Assembly: GCA_051305935.1 (NCBI GenBank) | Contig: JBPPMG010000075.1 | Coordinates: 1-19,588, forward strand | Direction: 5' to 3' | DNA length: 19,588 nucleotides | DNA from: JACPDH01 sp051305935 | GTDB lineage: Bacteria > Acidobacteriota > Thermoanaerobaculia > Gp7-AA8 | Shown: in pieces, positions 7,158-13,895 of the stretch | Numbering within the stretch: the first letter of the stretch is position 1 | Layout: the number at the start of each line of letters is the position of its first letter | Notes under the pieces: model-generated | What the model was told of the DNA's origin: nothing | The model's database searches: none | Seen by the model: only the letters and a program-made list of their open reading frames with translations | Program-made: the position numbers and the translations under genes

Positions 7158-7519
7158 GGTTTGCGTCCCTCTGCGATGTCTCCGGCATCGAGCACGAGCA
7201 GGAGATTCATCAGGCCGGCGGAAAGCACGAAGGCTGTTCCGTACTCGAACGTAATCGAGAGTTGATCGCCGCTTCCCGCGAAAAGGAGTCCCAGCAGATA
7301 GAGCAGACCTGACCCCATCGCGCCGAAGGTAGCAAAGTTGTTCAGGAAGGCCCCGCTCTCGAGTTCGTACAGTTTCCCGCCGACGAGCAACCCGACGCAG
7401 AACATCGTGGCTACGATCAGGAAAAAGGCGATGCCGCGCGCGCGGCGCCCGAGAAAGAAATGACCGGCGCCCGGCAGCACGAGGGCCAGCGCCATCGCGA
7501 CGAGCGCGCGCCTACTCAT
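7154..7519 (-). CDS. Small integral membrane protein, possibly DUF6677-like
   Basis: 121 residues from the ATG at 7519, with about four hydrophobic segments. The N-terminal signature LVLPGAGHFFLGRRARGIAFF resembles small membrane proteins with a PGxGHxxLGRxxRG turn between the first helices, such as DUF6677 or TM2-domain relatives; that family name is from memory and unchecked. The start at 7519 makes an 8-base overlap with the HIT gene; an ATG at 7534 and a TTG at 7543 are in frame upstream but less economical. The 3' end overlaps the 60-residue membrane protein gene. A 17-base sequence in this gene (7302-7318) recurs exactly inside scpB. Function unknown. Confidence 0.78.
   Translation of the reverse strand: MSRRALVAMALALVLPGAGHFFLGRRARGIAFFLIVATMFCVGLLVGGKLYELESGAFLNNFATFGAMGSGLLYLLGLLFAGSGDQLSITFEYGTAFVLSAGLMNLLLVLDAGDIAEGRKP
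7302..7318. repeat. Exact 17-base repeat, copy 1
   Basis: AGCAGACCTGACCCCAT on the plus strand, identical to 13192-13208 and similar to 13263-13277. Here it falls in the membrane protein gene and is read as MGSGL, a different frame from the scpB copies. Confidence 0.6.
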
Positions 7520-8024
7520 TGTTCGCGCGAGCATCCCCGCCAAGCGCGGCGAATCGCGGGCTGAGCTTCTCGAACGTCACGCCGAGATCCTCCGGGACGA
7601 GGCGTGTCGAGGCGGTGACCGTCATGAAGTTCGAGTCGCCGCCCCAGCGGGGGACGATGTGCATGTGGTAGTGGTCGGCGATTCCCGCGCCCGCAGCTGA
7701 ACCGATGTTCATACCGATGTTGAACCCGTGCGGCCCATACACGTCGGAGAGGATCCGCTGTGAGACCGCGGTCGTCCGGATGAGCGCTCCGAGCACTTCG
7801 TCGGAGCTGTCCGTGAGCCGTGCGGTGTGGGCGACCGGAGCCACCATCAGGTGGCCATTGGTGTAAGGATATCGGTTCATCATCACGAGCACGTGCTGGT
7901 CGCGATGAAGCGTCAGGGTCGACTCACGATCGGCGAGGCCGGCCGCGACGCAGAAAATGCAGCCTCCGTCAGATGGTGGGACGGTCAAGTACGAGAACCT
8001 CCACGGGGTGAAGAGCGTGCGCAT
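7512..8024 (-). CDS. HIT-family nucleotide hydrolase/phosphorylase (Ap4A phosphorylase-like)
   Basis: 170 residues. The histidine triad is HYHMHIV (118-124), with His120 as the expected nucleophile that takes the nucleotidyl group. The N-terminus TPWRFSYL (6-13) and the Cys pair GGCIFC (Cys22, Cys25) match the bacterial subgroup whose studied members cleave diadenosine polyphosphates, for example Mycobacterium tuberculosis Rv2613c; the exact substrate here is not known. The ATG at 8024 fits the family N-terminus well but has no SD; a strong hairpin ends directly before it. The gene follows the HU gene by 33 bases and its stop lies inside the start of the next membrane protein gene. It may open the envelope operon or be its first coupled member. 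Confidence 0.9.
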   Translation of the reverse strand: MRTLFTPWRFSYLTVPPSDGGCIFCVAAGLADRESTLTLHRDQHVLVMMNRYPYTNGHLMVAPVAHTARLTDSSDEVLGALIRTTAVSQRILSDVYGPHGFNIGMNIGSAAGAGIADHYHMHIVPRWGGDSNFMTVTASTRLVPEDLGVTFEKLSPRFAALGGDARANNE

Positions 8025-8053
8025 GGCGGCACCGAAGGCGACGGGGCGCCGCC
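8025..8053 (-). promoter_or_regulatory. Hairpin immediately before the HIT start codon
   Basis: Arms 8025-8033 and 8045-8053 pair over 9 bp (one G-U pair) around an 11-base loop, filling the gap between the HU stop and the HIT ATG. No T run follows, so it is not a standard terminator. It occupies the place where an SD would be, and may lower HIT translation or act as an mRNA processing or end-protection element for the HU message. Confidence 0.4.
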
Positions 8054-8057
8054 TCCG

Positions 8058-8363
8058 TCACTCGTCGTCTTCTTCCTCGAAGGTGTGGCCCGGGTTGATC
8101 AGCTCTTTGAGCTCCTTGCCTGGCTTGAAGTACGGGATTCTCTTCGACGGAACCTCAACCTTCGCACCCGTCTTCGGATTGCGACCCATCCGCGACTTCC
8201 TGCTTCGGATCCGGAAGCTTCCGAATCCACGCAGTTCGATCTTCTCTCCATCGCGAAGAGACTCCACGATCGAGTCGAGCACGACGTTCACGATCGCCTC
8301 CGCCTGCTTCTTCGTCAGTTGCACGCTTCGGGCGACTTCGTCGACGAGACCCGCCTTGGTCAT
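8058..8363 (-). CDS. HU/IHF-family nucleoid DNA-binding protein
   Basis: 101 residues, the normal size for HU/IHF subunits. It has the N-terminal MTKAGLVDEVARSVQLTKKQA helix region, the family signature GFGSFRIRSRKSRMGRNP (about 46-63) forming the DNA-bending arm with its intercalating proline, and a short acidic tail (FEEEDDE). It would bind the minor groove as a dimer; whether it is an HU homodimer or IHF-like cannot be decided from sequence, though the arm resembles IHF-beta types. The ATG at 8363 is chosen because AAGGAG lies 6 bases upstream and it gives the canonical N-terminus; a GTG at 8417 would add 18 atypical residues. The gene lies 93 bases after sppA, enough room for its own promoter, but I found no convincing one. 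Confidence 0.93.
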   Translation of the reverse strand: MTKAGLVDEVARSVQLTKKQAEAIVNVVLDSIVESLRDGEKIELRGFGSFRIRSRKSRMGRNPKTGAKVEVPSKRIPYFKPGKELKELINPGHTFEEEDDE

Positions 8364-8369
8364 CACGGG

Positions 8370-8375
8370 CTCCTT
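8370..8375 (-). promoter_or_regulatory. Ribosome binding site of the HU gene
   Basis: AAGGAG on the minus strand, 6 bases before the ATG at 8363. It decides the start in favour of 8363 over the upstream GTG codons at 8417 and 8414. Confidence 0.8.
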
Positions 8376-8456
8376 CGACTGTTCGTTATCGATGACGGTC
8401 GGATCTGATGTCACCACGCCTCCCAGAATAGAGCATGCAACGCGCTCTTCGCCAGC

Positions 8457-9491
8457 CTACCAACGATACAGGAAGGGCGAGCCCTTCCCCGCGAGGAACT
8501 TCTCGACCATTGCCGTAGGACGGGCCTGCGCCTCGGTGAGGACGTCGAGTAGCCCCGGCTTGTCCCGCTTCGGATAGATCACCGCCGGATCTCCATCGAT
8601 GCCCGAAAGCTCCGCGGCACGACGAACGGCGTCTTCGAGGCCGCCGAGCTCGTCGACGAGCTTGAGGTCATTGGCTTCCTGGCCGGTGAAGACCCTGCCG
8701 TCCGCGATCTTTCGAACTTCGTCCGCCGCAATCTTGCCGCTGCGCCCCTGGATCACGGCCTCCACGAACTGCCCATGCAGCTGCGTCACGATCCGCTGGT
8801 AGTACGCCTTCTCCGCGTCGCTCATCGGCCGGTATGGAGAGCCCGCGTCCTTCATCTCGCCGCTCGTGAATGTCTGTGGGCTGACCTTCGCCCACTCCAC
8901 GAGCTTCTCTATGTTGAACCACTGCGCGATTACTCCGATCGATCCGGTGATGGAGCCGGGGTTCGCGATGATCTCCTGGCAGGCGACGGCGATGTAGTAG
9001 CCGCCCGACGCCGCGACGGTGTCGAACGACGCGATCACCGGCTTGCCCGTCTCCTCGCGCACCCGAAGGATCTCGCGGTGGATCTCCTGGGACGGGGCGA
9101 CCGCGCCGCCGGGACTGTTGATCCTGACGACGATCGCCTTGATCGAATCGTTGTCTGCGAACGCTTCGAGCTCTCGGAGGGTCTTGCGCGAGTCGACGAT
9201 CTCTCCCTCGATCGGGAGGATGCCGATCTTTCCACGCCCGATCGCCATGTACCCGCTTTCGTCACGTCCGGAGACCACGACGATCGCGATGATCAGTACG
9301 AGGATGGAGGCGATCACGCCGCCGAGAAGCAGACCGACAATCAGTCGTCCAGTGCCGGACGGCGAGGCCACCGAGGCCGCCCGCTCGGCGCGCGGCAGCT
9401 CGCTACCGGCCTGAGCCGGTGCGACGGGGGTCGCGGATGGCTCCGCCGGCTCGACCGTACCGGTCGGGCTGCTGTCGTCGAGCTCACTCAT
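8457..9491 (-). CDS. sppA: Signal peptide peptidase SppA (family S49, short form)
   Basis: 344 residues. A disordered Pro/Ala/Ser-rich cytoplasmic head (1-48) is followed by a single membrane anchor (about 49-74) and one S49 protease domain (about 85-320). Ser162 in VAASGGYYIA and Lys214 in SGEMKDAGSPYR form the Ser-Lys dyad; their 52-residue spacing equals that of Bacillus subtilis SppA (Ser147/Lys199). The substrate-binding region RINSPGGAV (123-131) is intact. The enzyme digests signal peptides and misplaced membrane proteins, working as a ring-shaped oligomer. The single catalytic domain makes it the Gram-positive/short type, not the duplicated E. coli form. A GGGAGG lies about 9 bases before the ATG, and the gene follows rpsA by 31 bases. 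Confidence 0.94.
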   Translation of the reverse strand: MSELDDSSPTGTVEPAEPSATPVAPAQAGSELPRAERAASVASPSGTGRLIVGLLLGGVIASILVLIIAIVVVSGRDESGYMAIGRGKIGILPIEGEIVDSRKTLRELEAFADNDSIKAIVVRINSPGGAVAPSQEIHREILRVREETGKPVIASFDTVAASGGYYIAVACQEIIANPGSITGSIGVIAQWFNIEKLVEWAKVSPQTFTSGEMKDAGSPYRPMSDAEKAYYQRIVTQLHGQFVEAVIQGRSGKIAADEVRKIADGRVFTGQEANDLKLVDELGGLEDAVRRAAELSGIDGDPAVIYPKRDKPGLLDVLTEAQARPTAMVEKFLAGKGSPFLYRW

Positions 9492-9522
9492 CTCTCAACG
9501 CCTCCCGGAAGGCGCAGGCCGC

Positions 9523-11325
9523 TCAGCTCTCCGCTTCCGGCTCGCTTCCGTCCGCGTCCGCCTGTGGGCTCTGCTCCGGTTCCGACTGTTCAGTTGTTCC
9601 AGTCTCTTCGGTCTGCGTCGATTCCGCTTCCGCCGACTCGGCCGATGCGACCGGATCGGCCTCACCCTGCTCCGAATCGTCGGCGCCGCGAGATTCCTCG
9701 CGGTTAGGCTGGTCGACATCCTTGAGCGTCAGGCCGATCTTCTTCTCGGTCCAGTCGATCTTGATGATGCGCGCACGGACCTCGTCGCCCGGCCGGAAGA
9801 TTCGATCGAGCTTGACCTTCGGGTCGCGCGGAATCTCGGAGATGTGCGCGAGCCCCTCCACCCCTTCGCCGAGCTCTATGAAGAGCCCAAAGTCGGTGAT
9901 CTTCGAGACGGTGCCGGTGACGTCATCGCCAACCTGGCGGTCTTTGGCAAACGAGTCCCACTCGTTCGGCATGAACTCCTTGATCGAGAGAGACAGCCGC
10001 TGGTTCTCCGGATCGACGTTGATCACACGCGCGGTGACCTCGTCACCCTTCTTCAGAACTTCGCTCGGGTGCTTGAGGCGACGCGTCCAGGAAATGTCGG
10101 AGATGTGGACGAGTCCGTCGATCCCTTCCTCGAGCTCGACGAAAGCGCCGAAGTCGGTGAGGTTGCGGACCTTGCCCTGAACCGTCGAGCCTACCGGGTA
10201 GCGCTCGCCGATCCTGTCCCACGGATTCTGCTCGAGCGCGCGAAGCGAGAGCGAGATCCTGCGGTTCGCGACGTTCACATCGGTGACGACCGACTCGACG
10301 TCGGTGCCGATCACAAGCAGCTTCGACGGGTGAACTTTGCGCGTCCACGACATCTCGGAGATGTGCACGAGCCCCTCGACGCCTTCCTCGAGCTCCACGA
10401 AGGCGCCGTAGTCGGTGAGCGACACGACTTTGCCATGCACCTTGCTGCCGATCGGATAGCGCAGCGCGACGTCACTCCATGGGTCGGGCGTGCGCTGCTT
10501 GAATCCCAGGGATACGCGCTCGGTCGCCGGATCGAACTTCAGGACCACGACTTCGATCTCGTCGGCGACGTTGAAAAACTCCGACGGATGGTTGACGCGA
10601 CCCCACGAAATGTCGGTGATGTGCAGCAGCCCGTCGACGCCACCGAGATCGACGAAGACGCCGTAGTCGGTGATGTTCTTGACGATGCCGTGCGTGACCA
10701 TCCCCTCCTGCAACGTGGAGAAGGTCTCCTTCTTCTTCACCGCGTACTCGACTTCGAGGATCGCGCGGCGCGAGAGGACGATGTTGTTGCGACGCTTGTC
10801 GAACGACACGATCTTGAACTCGAAGTCCTTGCCGCGGAGCGTGTCGAGGTTCTTGATCGGCCGCACGTCGACCTGCGATCCGGGAAGGAACGCGCGAACG
10901 CCGCCGACGTCGACGGCGAGGCCGCCCTTGACGCGGTCGAGAACGCGGCCCTCGATCGGCTGGTCGGCCTTGAAGGCTTCTTCGATCTTGTCCCACACGC
11001 GCACGCGCGCGGCTTTCTCGCGCGAGACGAGCGTGTGTCCCGAGGGACCCTCGAGACGATCGATGTACACATCGACTTCGTCGCCGCGTTTGATCTCGAC
11101 GTCTCCGAAGCGGAGCTCGCCGATCGGAAGCATTCCCTCGGACTTGTAGCCGATGTCGATCAGGATCTCGTTGGCGTTGACCTGAACGACGCGGCCGCGA
11201 ACGATGTCGCCCTCCGAGAATTCGGCCATCTTCTCGTCATAGATCCGCAGCAGCTCGTCCATGCCGACGCCTTCCAGCTCGTTCTTGGACTGCTGCTTAT
11301 TCTTGGGCTCATCATTCGACGACAT
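9523..11325 (-). CDS. rpsA: 30S ribosomal protein S1
   Basis: 600 residues from the ATG at 11325, with AGGAGG about 11 bases upstream. Six S1 (OB-fold) repeats follow one another, with motifs such as DIGYKSEGMLP, DVGGVRAFLPGS, DYGVFVDLGGVDGLLHITDISWG, DYGAFVELEEGVEGLVHISEMSW, DFGAFVELEEGIDGLVHISDISW and DFGLFIELGEGVEGLAHISE. Repeats 1-2 are the divergent ribosome-binding type, and 3-6 the RNA-binding type. S1 unfolds mRNA on the 30S subunit during initiation. The last 50 or so residues are a Glu/Ser/Asp-rich disordered tail. The gene has its own promoter overlapping the end of cmk and a structured leader; S1 synthesis is often autoregulated. The cmk-rpsA pairing is conserved in many bacteria. 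Confidence 0.96.
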   Translation of the reverse strand: MSSNDEPKNKQQSKNELEGVGMDELLRIYDEKMAEFSEGDIVRGRVVQVNANEILIDIGYKSEGMLPIGELRFGDVEIKRGDEVDVYIDRLEGPSGHTLVSREKAARVRVWDKIEEAFKADQPIEGRVLDRVKGGLAVDVGGVRAFLPGSQVDVRPIKNLDTLRGKDFEFKIVSFDKRRNNIVLSRRAILEVEYAVKKKETFSTLQEGMVTHGIVKNITDYGVFVDLGGVDGLLHITDISWGRVNHPSEFFNVADEIEVVVLKFDPATERVSLGFKQRTPDPWSDVALRYPIGSKVHGKVVSLTDYGAFVELEEGVEGLVHISEMSWTRKVHPSKLLVIGTDVESVVTDVNVANRRISLSLRALEQNPWDRIGERYPVGSTVQGKVRNLTDFGAFVELEEGIDGLVHISDISWTRRLKHPSEVLKKGDEVTARVINVDPENQRLSLSIKEFMPNEWDSFAKDRQVGDDVTGTVSKITDFGLFIELGEGVEGLAHISEIPRDPKVKLDRIFRPGDEVRARIIKIDWTEKKIGLTLKDVDQPNREESRGADDSEQGEADPVASAESAEAESTQTEETGTTEQSEPEQSPQADADGSEPEAES

Positions 11326-11364
11326 TGAAAGGAAAACCTCCTGGAGTATTCGCGATCGGGGATT

Positions 11365-11387
11365 TCGCTCGCTGAGCATGCGAGCGA
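11365..11387 (-). promoter_or_regulatory. Leader hairpin upstream of rpsA
   Basis: TCGCTCGC (plus strand 11365-11372) and GCGAGCGA (11380-11387) form an 8-bp perfect stem with a 7-base loop inside the predicted rpsA leader, about 40 bases before the start codon. There is no T run, so a terminator is unlikely. It could take part in S1 autoregulation, which is known in other bacteria; that role is inferred. Confidence 0.5.
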
Positions 11388-11428
11388 TAAATCGAGCGCT
11401 TTCTTACTGATAGCGTCTCAAGGGCGGC

Positions 11429-11458
11429 AGTTTAGCGGCGAGGCCTCCGGAGAGTCAA
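11429..11458 (-). promoter_or_regulatory. Sigma70-type promoter of rpsA
   Basis: On the minus strand TTGACT (11458-11453) and TAAACT (11434-11429) are separated by 18 bases. The -35 matches the consensus in five of six positions and contains the cmk stop codon. The predicted start is near 11422, giving a leader of about 97 bases. The same -10 hexamer, also preceded by GC, occurs upstream of trpS. Confidence 0.65.
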
Positions 11459-12135
11459 GAAGCGTCTTCTCCAACTCCTCGAATTCGCGCCACGATTGCG
11501 CCGACGACCTCGGCGATCGTCAGTTCCGAGGTGTCGATTCTCGTGTAGCGCTCGTCGCACGTGAGAGGCGAATCGGCGCGGGTCGAATCCTGCGTGTCGC
11601 GCTCTTCCATCTCGCGCGCCACGGTCTCGAGCGACACATCGCTTCCCTTCACCTGGAGCTCGCGAAACCTTCGCTCCGCGCGTACTCCCGGGCTCGCGTC
11701 GAGAAAGAACTTATGGGGCGTTTCGGGGAATACCTTGGTTCCGATGTCGCGCCCTTCGAGCACGCCGCCTGCCCGCTCGCCGAGCGCCTGCTGCATCCGG
11801 ACGAGAGCGCGGCGCACCGCCGGCACCGACGAAACAGTGCTCGCCCCCATGCTGATCTCCGGGGTCCGGATCGCCTCGCTTACGTCGGTTCCGTCCAGGA
11901 GGACGCGCGGCGGGCGGGTGCCGGGGACGAAGTCGATCGTCGTCGTCGCCGCGAGTCCGGAGAGCCGGTCGGCATCGTCGAAGGCGATTCCGTCACGCTT
12001 CGCCTTCAGGGCCAGCGCGCGGTACATCGCTCCCGTGTCGATGTGCGGGAGGCCGAGCTGTTCAGCCACGAGTTTGCTCGCGGTGGTTTTCCCGACGCCC
12101 GAGGGGCCGTCGATCGCAACGATCTTCGGGACCAC
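11455..12135 (-). CDS. cmk: Cytidylate (CMP) kinase
   Basis: 226 residues, typical of bacterial CMP kinase. Walker A GPSGVGKTT (10-18), IDTGAMYRALA (about 32-42), the CMP-binding region and LEGRDIGTKVFP (about 126-137), then the LID region RRFRELQVKG and MEERDTQDSTRADSPL all match the family. It phosphorylates CMP and dCMP with ATP in the cytoplasm to recycle pyrimidine nucleotides. The start is a GTG placed directly after the rluB TGA, with GGAG about 8 bases upstream, so translation is coupled to rluB. The stop codon lies in the -35 box of the rpsA promoter. Confidence 0.94.
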   Translation of the reverse strand: MVPKIVAIDGPSGVGKTTASKLVAEQLGLPHIDTGAMYRALALKAKRDGIAFDDADRLSGLAATTTIDFVPGTRPPRVLLDGTDVSEAIRTPEISMGASTVSSVPAVRRALVRMQQALGERAGGVLEGRDIGTKVFPETPHKFFLDASPGVRAERRFRELQVKGSDVSLETVAREMEERDTQDSTRADSPLTCDERYTRIDTSELTIAEVVGAIVARIRGVGEDAS

Positions 12136-13047
12136 TCAGCTTCTCCGCGTCTCGCGCGAGGGCTTTCGCGTCGACGTCGCGCTCGCGCTCCGGCGAGTTG
12201 GAGGGCGCTTGGCTGCTGTGGCCGGCGCGCGCTTGGCTCCAGTGCCTGCCTTCTTCGGTGCCGTGCGCGTGGCCCTCGCCTTGCGTGCGGCCCTGGGCTT
12301 CGGCTTGGGAGCGCTCTCGGTCGCCGCCAGGAGCCTGACCTCTCGCGGCGTCAGGTCGCGCCAATGCCCCGCTTCCAGGCTGGCGTCACGCACCTGCCCA
12401 ATCGCGACCCGTCGCAGCTTCACCACCGGATGGCCCATCGCAGAGAACATCTTTCGGATCTGCTGGGTGCGCCCTTCGCGCAACTGCACGTCGAACCAGC
12501 TGTTGCCCTCGTCCTCGCCGCGGCCCGTCGTGCGGAGCCGCGTGATCTCGCAGGGCGCCGTCCGCTTTCCGTCGAGCGTGATCCCTCGCGACAACTTGTC
12601 GATGATCCGCTCCGAGGGAACGCCTCGCACCTTCACGTGATAGGTCTTCACCGATCCGTGCTTGGGATGCGAGATCTGAAAAGCGAGCTCGCCGTCGTTC
12701 GTCAGGAGCAGCAGCCCCTCCGACTGGAAGTCGAGACGACCGACCGGGAAGACCCGCTCCTTGACACCCTTGAGAATGTCTACGACCGTGGGCCGCCCCT
12801 GGGGGTCGTTCACCGTCGTCATCACCTGCCGCGGCTTGTAGAGGAGGATGTACCGGTGCTTCTCCGCCTTGGTGATCAGCTTGCCGTCGACCTTGACGTG
12901 GTCCGATTCGGCATCGGCCCGCGTGCCCAGCTCCGTGACAACGCGGCCGTTGACCGTCACCTGTCCGTCGCGAATCATCTCTTCCGCGCGACGCCGTGAC
13001 GCGATGCCTGCTTTCGCGATGATCTTCTGCAGTCGCTCCTGGGCCAT
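12136..13047 (-). CDS. rluB: 23S rRNA pseudouridine synthase, RsuA/RluB family, with basic C-terminal tail
   Basis: 303 residues. An S4 RNA-binding domain (1-60, ERLQKIIAKAGIASRRRAEEMI) precedes the pseudouridine synthase domain (about 65-240). GRLDFQSEGLLLLTNDG (103-119) contains the catalytic Asp106; LREGRTQQIRKMF (189-201) is the other family block. Members convert a single uridine in rRNA; RluB acts on U2605 of 23S rRNA, and the scpB-rluB-cmk context fits RluB, but RsuA/RluE/RluF specificity is not excluded. Residues 246-303 form a low-complexity Lys/Arg/Ala/Pro/Thr tail, about one third basic, likely disordered and RNA-binding. The SD AAAAGGA lies 5 bases before the ATG. The gene starts 21 bases after scpB. 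Confidence 0.92.
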   Translation of the reverse strand: MAQERLQKIIAKAGIASRRRAEEMIRDGQVTVNGRVVTELGTRADAESDHVKVDGKLITKAEKHRYILLYKPRQVMTTVNDPQGRPTVVDILKGVKERVFPVGRLDFQSEGLLLLTNDGELAFQISHPKHGSVKTYHVKVRGVPSERIIDKLSRGITLDGKRTAPCEITRLRTTGRGEDEGNSWFDVQLREGRTQQIRKMFSAMGHPVVKLRRVAIGQVRDASLEAGHWRDLTPREVRLLAATESAPKPKPRAARKARATRTAPKKAGTGAKRAPATAAKRPPTRRSASATSTRKPSRETRRS

Positions 13048-13068
13048 CAGTTCCTTTTGAATCCGCAG

Positions 13069-13851
13069 CTATTCTACGGGATCTTCGCGACGAATGGCAT
13101 CCGTGGAGTCATCTTTTCCGGAGCCGGAGCCATTCGAATCGTCCGGCTCGTCTCCGGCCGCGCCATCCTCTCCGGCGTCCTGCGGAAAACCAGCAGACCT
13201 GACCCCATGGCCCGCGGCATCGCCGTTCGACGCATCGGGCTCTTCCGAGGCTCCTTCGGTCGAAGACCCGACCCCATCCTCCGAGGCCGAACCGAGCAAC
13301 TCCTCGGCGAGCGATTCGCCGAGTACCTCGGCGAACTCCTCGAGCCTCGGAAGGTCCTGAATCGAGTTCAACCCGAAGTGCAGGAGGAACTCTTTCGTCG
13401 TGCGGTAGAGGAACGGGCTTCCCACGACGTTCTTCCTCCCGGCGAGCTTCACGAGCTTTCGGTCGAGCAGCGTCCGGATCACGCCCGCGCAGTTCACGCC
13501 GCGAATGTCCGAAACCTCGGGGGCCGTGATCGGCTGTCGGTACGCGATGATCGACAGCGTCTCGAGAGCCGCCATCGACAGCCTCCCCTCGCCCTGCCGC
13601 GCGAAGAACTTCTTCAGGTACGAGTCGAACTCGGGTCGCGTGACGAGTCGATAGCCGCCGGCCGCGACCTCGAGGGCATACCCTCCCGCCTGGTCGTCGA
13701 GCGACGTTCGAATCTCCTCCAACTGTGCGCCGATCGCCTCCGCCCCGTCCGAAGGGAAGAGCTCCGCCAGAGAGTCGATCGTGACCGGCTCGCCCGCGAC
13801 GAGGAGGATCGCCTCCAGCGCCGAGCGCAACTCCTTTTCATTCGTTGCCAT
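13069..13851 (-). CDS. scpB: Segregation and condensation protein B (SMC partner)
   Basis: 260 residues. Two winged-helix domains cover about 1-165, with characteristic EAILLVAGEPVT (13-24), GGYRLVTRPEF, LSMAALETLSIIAYRQPITAPEVSDIRGV (91-119), GRKNVVGSPFLYRTTKEFLLHFGL (138-161). With ScpA it bridges the heads of SMC and helps compact and segregate the chromosome. Residues about 188-260 are an added acidic Gly/Ser/Asp/Glu tail without similarity to the core. Two copies of an ATGGGGTC(A/G)GGTCT-like sequence fall in this tail, 72 bases apart and in the same reading frame. The gene follows scpA by 44 bases. Confidence 0.94.
   Translation of the reverse strand: MATNEKELRSALEAILLVAGEPVTIDSLAELFPSDGAEAIGAQLEEIRTSLDDQAGGYALEVAAGGYRLVTRPEFDSYLKKFFARQGEGRLSMAALETLSIIAYRQPITAPEVSDIRGVNCAGVIRTLLDRKLVKLAGRKNVVGSPFLYRTTKEFLLHFGLNSIQDLPRLEEFAEVLGESLAEELLGSASEDGVGSSTEGASEEPDASNGDAAGHGVRSAGFPQDAGEDGAAGDEPDDSNGSGSGKDDSTDAIRREDPVE
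13192..13208. repeat. Exact 17-base repeat, copy 2
   Basis: AGCAGACCTGACCCCAT on the plus strand, identical to 7302-7318. It lies in the part of scpB that encodes the acidic tail (about residues 215-220). Confidence 0.6.
13263..13277. repeat. Degenerate copy of the 17-base repeat
   Basis: AAGACCCGACCCCAT on the plus strand, matching the core AGACC-GACCCCAT of the exact copies with one changed base in the core. It is 69-72 bases from copy 2 and in the same orientation, also within the scpB tail. Confidence 0.4.
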
Positions 13852-13895
13852 GTTCCGTCCGAAATGTCACGCGATGGCCTCCGCCGGTACGCCGG

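Noticed and set aside
8364..8417. Upstream GTG start for the HU protein
   Set aside because: It adds 18 residues not usual for the family and its SD is too close, while the ATG at 8363 has AAGGAG at 6 bases.
9405..9420. ACCGGC-CTGA-GCCGGT inverted repeat in sppA
   Set aside because: Short, inside the Ala/Pro-rich coding head of SppA; repeats of this size are expected by chance in such GC-rich coding DNA.
9844..11328. 494-residue plus-strand open frame
   Set aside because: Antisense shadow of rpsA; periodic Asp/Val/Leu/Glu-rich text reflects the S1 repeats on the other strand.
11326..11379. Upstream start for S1 giving MLSERNPRSR...
   Set aside because: This stretch contains the leader hairpin and the AGGAGG site used by the start at 11325.
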